Source of the DNA: Planococcus salinarum
Lineage (GTDB): Bacteria; Bacillota; Bacilli; Bacillales_A; Planococcaceae
Assembly (NCBI RefSeq): GCF_007004625.1
Contig: NZ_VIFV01000015.1
Coordinates: forward strand, 23,484-87,483
Reading direction: 5' to 3'
DNA: 64,000 bases
Below the pieces are notes generated by a model. That model had not been told where the DNA came from. It was given only the letters and a program-made list of their open reading frames with translations, and searched no databases. Shown piece by piece: positions 60,216-64,000 of this stretch. Position 1 is the stretch's first letter. Each line of letters begins with the position of its first letter. A program made the translations under genes and the position numbers.

Positions 60216-61445
60216 TTAATCCAATTCCATTTGTTTTGTTTCAGTGCCCAGGAACGCAACCGCCAGCGCAGCGATGATGATCGCACTGCAGAATATCGCG
60301 AATATCACGTTGACGCCATAGCCCGCTGTCAGCATAAAGCCGACGAGTAGAGGTCCGAAAATACCCCCAATACGGCCAAATGAAGCCGCCATGCCGGTAC
60401 CGGTACCTCTGATGACTGTGGGATATTGCTCGGGTGAATAGGCATATAACGCTCCCCATGCGCCAAGGTTGAAGAATGACAGGAAGGCTCCTGCCGTAAT
60501 CAGCATAGCCAGGGATTCGGCGTTGCCGAAAGCAAGCGCGCTTGCCGCTGTACCAAAAAGGTAAGTGACCAAGACGAATTTCCGGCCGATTCTTTCAATG
60601 AGCCAGGCTGCCGTGAAATAGCCCGGAAGTTGCGCCAAAGTCATGAGCAGGACATATTGGAAGCTCTTTATCAGCGTAAACCCTTTCAGCACCATCACGC
60701 TCGGCAGCCACAAGAACATGCCATAATATGAGAACACGACCATAAACCAGACGATCCAAAGCATCAAAGTGGCTTTGGCGTGTTTTTTCGACCAAACATC
60801 TTTGATATTGACCGATACGGAACGCAGCACATCTTTCTTAGCTGTGAACTGCGGCGAATCCGGAAGGTTGATCCGGAGATAAAGAGCATACAGCGCCGGC
60901 AGTGCGGTGATCAATAACGCGATGCGCCAACCGTATTCGGAAGCCGGAATAACAAAATAAGAAATGATTGCCGCAAGAAGCCAGCCAGCCGCCCAAAAAC
61001 TTTCCAGCAGCACGACGACCCGCCCCCGCTCTTTGGCCGGGACGCTTTCCGATACAAGGGTCGAAGCCACCGGCAATTCTCCGCCAAGTCCCATGCCGAC
61101 GAAGAATCGCAGGATCATGAACGCGGCCAATGTTGTGGTGAAAGCAGATATACCACTCGCCAGTGAGAACAGCAGCAAGGTGATGATGAATATCTTTTTC
61201 CGCCCGACCCGGTCTGCATAAATCCCGAAAACGAATGCACCGACCGCCATGCCAATTGAATTGATGCTGCCAATCCATCCCATCTGACTTGTTGTCAGAT
61301 CCCAGTCCTGTTGGAGTGCTGCGATGATGAAGGATAGAATCCCGACATCCATTGCATCAAACAGCCAGCCAAGGCCGGCGATCCAAAGCAGCCTGTTGCG
61401 CGATATCGGCGCAGTATTTTTTTCTTTGCCAGTAATAGTGGTCAT
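60216..61445 (-). CDS. niaP: MFS transporter, NiaP-type niacin permease
   Basis: A 409-residue transporter with 12 membrane segments and the sugar/acid-porter loops YADRVGRKKIFIITLLLF and RVVVLLESFWAAGWLLAAIISYF, GTGTGMAASFGRIGGIFGPLLVGFML. Overall pattern is that of B. subtilis YceI/NiaP, which takes up nicotinate; other aromatic acids (benzoate-type) remain possible. The ATG at 61445 follows GGAGG by 6 bases, closer than in-frame codons upstream. A GGTGTCTTTACACC palindrome upstream may be its operator. Confidence 0.8.
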   Translation of the reverse strand: MTTITGKEKNTAPISRNRLLWIAGLGWLFDAMDVGILSFIIAALQQDWDLTTSQMGWIGSINSIGMAVGAFVFGIYADRVGRKKIFIITLLLFSLASGISAFTTTLAAFMILRFFVGMGLGGELPVASTLVSESVPAKERGRVVVLLESFWAAGWLLAAIISYFVIPASEYGWRIALLITALPALYALYLRINLPDSPQFTAKKDVLRSVSVNIKDVWSKKHAKATLMLWIVWFMVVFSYYGMFLWLPSVMVLKGFTLIKSFQYVLLMTLAQLPGYFTAAWLIERIGRKFVLVTYLFGTAASALAFGNAESLAMLITAGAFLSFFNLGAWGALYAYSPEQYPTVIRGTGTGMAASFGRIGGIFGPLLVGFMLTAGYGVNVIFAIFCSAIIIAALAVAFLGTETKQMELD

Positions 61446-61476
61446 ATGCATCCTCCTTTTCCTAAGCATCCATCAC

Positions 61477-61490
61477 GGTGTCTTTACACC
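61477..61490. promoter_or_regulatory. Possible operator upstream of the NiaP-like gene
   Basis: GGTGT-CTTT-ACACC, 5-bp arms, 32 bases before the start and just downstream of TATAGT, a possible -10. It looks like a site for the niacin-sensing repressor NiaR (YrxA); I cannot confirm the consensus. Confidence 0.4.
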
Positions 61491-61620
61491 TTATCACTAT
61501 ACGCTTAAGGCAAAAATGGCACAAGTTCTTCAATGCTCCTCTGACACAAATTCATTTTTCGCCAAACTGAAGAGCGCCCCCTCCTACTATACACAGGAAG
61601 ATGGAGACGCTCTCTTTTCG

Positions 61621-62436
61621 TTATGTCAACAATACAAGGCTTACAGCCATTACTGCCATTCCGGCGACAAGGCCATAAATGGACAGATGCGCCTCGTCGT
61701 ACCGTTTCGCTGCAGGCAACAATTCATCCAAAGAGATGAAAACCATAATGCCTGCGACCGAAGCAAAGACGATGCCGAAAAGTGTATCACTCAGGAACGG
61801 CATCAGGAACAGCCAGGCTGCAATTGCACCGACCGGTTCCGAAATTCCTGACAGAAAACTGTAAAGCAATGCTTTCTTCCGGCTGCCGGTTGCGTAATAG
61901 ATCGGAACCGAAACCGCAATCCCTTCCGGAATATTGTGAATGGCAACCGCGATGGCGATGGCGATGCCCAGCGCCGGATCCTGGATGGCCGACATGAATG
62001 TGGCGATGCCTTCAGGAAAGTTATGGATACCAATCGCAATTGCTGTAAAAATCCCCATTTTCCGAAGTCTGGCATATTCATCATTGCTTGGGCCTTCATC
62101 CATATCTTCAATCGTTTTGACTTCATGCGGATTTCCGAGTTGCGGCAACACACGGTCCAAAATCGCCATGAATATCATGCCGCCGAAAAAGCCGGCAAGC
62201 GTCAGCCAATAGCCGGTTGTTTCACCGTGTGCGCCTGTCAAAGAGTCTTTAGCTTTAACAAAAATTTCAACCAGCGAAACATATATCATTACGCCTGCTG
62301 AAAAACCGAGTGAAACCGATAAAAATTTCGTATTGGTCCGGGAGGCGAAAAACGCCAGCAAACTGCCGATTCCGGTGGCCAGACCGGCAAACAGGGTAAG
62401 CGCTAATGCAAATAAGACCGTACTGTCCATACCCAT
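61621..62436 (-). CDS. zupT: ZIP-family divalent metal transporter (ZupT-like)
   Basis: A 271-residue eight-helix importer of Zn and other divalent metals. Two conserved metal motifs: AIGIHNFPEGIATF near residue 135 and AVAIHNIPEGIAVSVPIYYATGSRKKAL near residue 165, with His, Asn and Glu residues that bind the metal. The N-terminal half is typical (ATGIGSLLAFFASRTNTKFLSVSLGFSAGVMIYVSLVEIF). A charged loop (MDEGPSNDEYARLRKMG) precedes motif 1. GGAAGGAAG lies upstream; the ATG two codons later (62430) is a little better spaced. Terminator weak. Confidence 0.93.
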   Translation of the reverse strand: MGMDSTVLFALALTLFAGLATGIGSLLAFFASRTNTKFLSVSLGFSAGVMIYVSLVEIFVKAKDSLTGAHGETTGYWLTLAGFFGGMIFMAILDRVLPQLGNPHEVKTIEDMDEGPSNDEYARLRKMGIFTAIAIGIHNFPEGIATFMSAIQDPALGIAIAIAVAIHNIPEGIAVSVPIYYATGSRKKALLYSFLSGISEPVGAIAAWLFLMPFLSDTLFGIVFASVAGIMVFISLDELLPAAKRYDEAHLSIYGLVAGMAVMAVSLVLLT

Positions 62437-62571
62437 GACTTCCTTCCACTACTATTGAATATGGTTATTGTACGCTAAAAGTTTCCTTCGTACAACTTTC
62501 TTCAACAAAGAAAGATATTCGATTATTCAGCTTGTTGAGAAACTGGCAACTTCTTCAATCATTATGCTTTA

Positions 62572-62652
62572 GGCGGATGCTTTCTGCGGAGAGCGGCCTA
62601 AGCCTCCTCGCTCGCTTCGAAAACCCTGTGCTCCTACAGCGCCTTGCGCTTC
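62572..62652 (+). repeat. Bacillales-type GC-rich intergenic repeat (R2), fragment 1
   Basis: GGCGGATGCTTTCTGCGGAG followed by GCGGCCTAAGCCTCCTCGCTCGCTTCG and ending CAGCGCCTTGCGCTTC; the type of dispersed element that is common between Bacillales genes. Confidence 0.7.
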
Positions 62653-62729
62653 ATTTTAATTCTGTTTAGATATGGGGTGTAAGTTTCTTGAAACAAACTA
62701 TTTAAGATATTCCTTTATAAAGAATCGAT

Positions 62730-62858
62730 CTGAGATATGGAGCAAAACAGCGAAGACTCCCAGGGGAGCAAGCGAAGTGCTGAGATCCACTCGGACGAAG
62801 TCCGCAGTTAGCTCAGCGCGAGCCCCCAGGAAAGCGAAGCTGTTTTGCGCAATATCGG
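62730..62858. repeat. Long imperfect-palindrome intergenic repeat (R2)
   Basis: GCAAAACAGC (62742-62751) and GCTGTTTTGC (62839-62848) are 10-base arms at the outer ends; internal CTCGGACGAAGTCCG and TCCCAGGGGAGC/CCCCCAGG also pair. On RNA level it folds into a long hairpin and could act as a bidirectional terminator. Fills most of the 444-base gap with fragment 1. Confidence 0.8.
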
Positions 62859-62880
62859 TTTTCATTTTCTAACTCGATGA

Positions 62881-63534
62881 TTAATCCTTCACCTTTTTCA
62901 ACTTCAGAATCTCCCCCAGTTTTCGCCAATCATCTTCTTTCAACGAACGGACAGGCGGATTATAAAATACACTTGCCGGATGAAAAGTAGGGAAGACATG
63001 GTAACTCTCTTCCGATTCTTTGAACTTACCCGCTGTTTCGTCCCATATTAAAATGGGCGTTTCCAGCAGGACCCCATGCAACTCCGTCACCTTTGCCTGC
63101 TTTCCGATCAACCGTTGCAGACCGACATTCCCCAGCGTAACGATTAAAGGAGGTTGGATATCCTGTATTTCCGCATCCAGAATCGGCGCATGGGCGATAA
63201 TCTCTCCTTTTGTCGGTGCACGGTTGTACTTCCGCTCCTCTGTGTCCCCATTTCGTTTCTTCTTCGTTCCCCATTTATACGGCCTGCTTCGTACAGCACT
63301 TGTAATATAGACATCGTCACGGCTCAATCCGACGCTCGCCAGTGAGAGCATCAGTTCCTTTCCTGCCCTGCCGGTAAACGGGAGGCCCGTTTCCAATTCA
63401 TTTTCGCCCGGCGCTTCCCCCACCAGCATGACTGCCGGCTGCAGCGGACCACTGCCTCTTACGAAACCCTCTACCGGAAAACCTTCTATGCGCGCTATCC
63501 CCAAACTCACAAGTTCATCACTGATTTTATACAC
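62881..63534 (-). CDS. Uracil-DNA glycosylase superfamily protein, family-4-like without cysteines
   Basis: A 217-residue base-excision-repair-like enzyme. Motif A is VMLVGEAPGENELETGLPFTGRAGK near residue 38 and motif B is FPTFHPASVFYNPPVRSLKEDDWRKL near residue 180; TLGNVGLQRLIG lies between. This is the family-4 UDG layout, yet the protein has no Cys residue at all, so the usual 4Fe-4S cluster cannot form. The start is GTG at 63534 with GAGGTGATC upstream. Stand-alone gene. Activity on uracil is likely but not proven. Confidence 0.85.
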   Translation of the reverse strand: MYKISDELVSLGIARIEGFPVEGFVRGSGPLQPAVMLVGEAPGENELETGLPFTGRAGKELMLSLASVGLSRDDVYITSAVRSRPYKWGTKKKRNGDTEERKYNRAPTKGEIIAHAPILDAEIQDIQPPLIVTLGNVGLQRLIGKQAKVTELHGVLLETPILIWDETAGKFKESEESYHVFPTFHPASVFYNPPVRSLKEDDWRKLGEILKLKKVKD

Positions 63535-63761
63535 AATCGATCACCTCAAAAATAGTTTATCATAATTTAAATGTTAACTTTCCTTACATTTAAATAAATA
63601 AAATCTTGCATTTTCAGAAAAGTTTATTTATTATGTTAAGAAACCTAACATTAAATATGTTGGACCTTACAAAAAGACCTGCGGTAGTATGTCAACTGAA
63701 AAATAAATGATTATGAAGTTATCAAAGGTCGATTTTGTGGAAAAAGACCGCAAGAAACTAG

Positions 63762-63788
63762 ACCAGTAAATAACTACCATTTACTGGT
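63762..63788. other. Perfect stem-loop between UDG and the IS110-like transposase end
   Basis: ACCAGTAAAT / ATTTACTGGT with a 7-base loop. It lies 29 bases after the transposase stop and could be a terminator or part of a non-coding RNA of the insertion sequence. A second small palindrome, ATGACGTAA / TTACGTCAT (63807-63825), overlaps the stop codon. A string of related GACC/GGTC half-sites lies between 63670 and 63750. Confidence 0.55.
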
Positions 63789-63816
63789 AATTAAGAAAGG
63801 CGCTCAATGACGTAAT

Positions 63817-64000
63817 TTACGTCATCGCTTCACGCCCCTTTCCCGGCGTAAAGAGTTGCTGGCTGCGTAGTATCGCATCCACCAAGCGCACGAGTTTCCT
63901 TGCGGTCAGGACGAGTGCTCGTTTGTGCTGATGTTTCGGCACCTCACGGTATTTCTTTTGGTAAAAGGCTTCGTATTCAGGAACCTGGGTCCTGACCCGG
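63817..64000 (-). mobile_element. IS110-family transposase, 3' end (truncated by window edge)
   Basis: A 61-codon open frame that runs into the right edge on the minus strand and ends TAA at 63817. Its sequence (QVPEYEAFYQKKYREVP, then HKRALVLTARKLVRLVDAIL and a polar tail QQLFTPGKGREAM) resembles the C terminus of IS110-type DEDD transposases, which end in similar KRALV-ARKLVRLVDAIL patterns. The N-terminal catalytic part is outside the window. The non-coding 282 bases to the UDG gene may hold the element end. Confidence 0.65.

Noticed and set aside
62570..62870. Coding capacity in the GC-rich stretch between zupT and the UDG gene
   Set aside because: The stretch is made of repeat fragments and a long palindrome; the open frames there lack ribosome binding sites and family resemblance.

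Overview
The window reads as chromosomal DNA of a low-to-moderate GC Gram-positive bacterium of the order Bacillales. Many genes resemble Bacillus subtilis families (YhfW, YpuA, CvfB/YitL, MntR, SpoIIIJ-type YidC, OpuC, type II PpaC, NiaP, YwbO, an Lmo0937-like peptide). Starts are often TTG or GTG with strong AGGAGG-type ribosome binding sites. A Planococcaceae-like (Planococcus/Sporosarcina) halotolerant organism is my inference from overall gene content, not proven. No rRNA, tRNA or CRISPR array was seen.

Layout. 1-9.5 kb: 3' part of a copper ATPase gene, two drug-type MFS exporters (one divergent from an XRE-TPR regulator, with twin palindromic operators between them), a stress-type short-chain dehydrogenase, a DAO-family oxidase and a metallo-beta-lactamase-fold hydrolase. 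9.5-14.2 kb: a stress/envelope stretch with a sucrose-type GT4 glycosyltransferase and HAD phosphatase pair, a squalene/phytoene synthase relative and cardiolipin synthase. 14.4-28.7 kb: VanY-like peptidase, two MFS transporters, YidC lipoprotein insertase, AraC regulator, lipid kinase, several acetyltransferases, YtxH-like and DUF4064 proteins, ring-cleaving dioxygenase, YpuA, CvfB, MntR and three very small genes. 28.7-38.8 kb: a two-domain acetyltransferase behind a cadC-cadA metal efflux operon, universal stress protein, paired fluoride channel genes, penicillin-acylase-like Ntn hydrolase, K+/H+ antiporter and MurB.

39-53 kb: YceI, a Rieske oxidoreductase, azoreductase, DsbA-like protein, inorganic pyrophosphatase, arsRB, PfpI, and a trp operon (trpD-trpC-trpF/trpB-trpA) led by a Trp-specific T-box. 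That operon lacks trpE, carries trpF and trpB in one open frame, and continues into a 3-methyladenine glycosylase gene. 53-64 kb: a beta-oxidation operon (thiolase, HSD10-type dehydrogenase, acyl-CoA dehydrogenase) behind a clear FadR-type operator, an osmoprotectant ABC transporter, NiaP, ZupT, a cysteine-free family-4-like uracil-DNA glycosylase, and the 3' end of a probable IS110-family transposase at the right edge.

Themes. Metal and toxic-ion resistance (Cu, Cd/Zn, As, F) and osmotic or general stress dominate. By eye I find seven sigma-B-like promoters (GTTTAT-type -35, 13-14 bp spacer, GGGTAT-type -10), several in front of genes whose homologues belong to general-stress regulons. A family of about 120-bp dispersed repeats occupies many intergenic spaces. 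Many genes end in rho-independent hairpins that overlap the stop codon.
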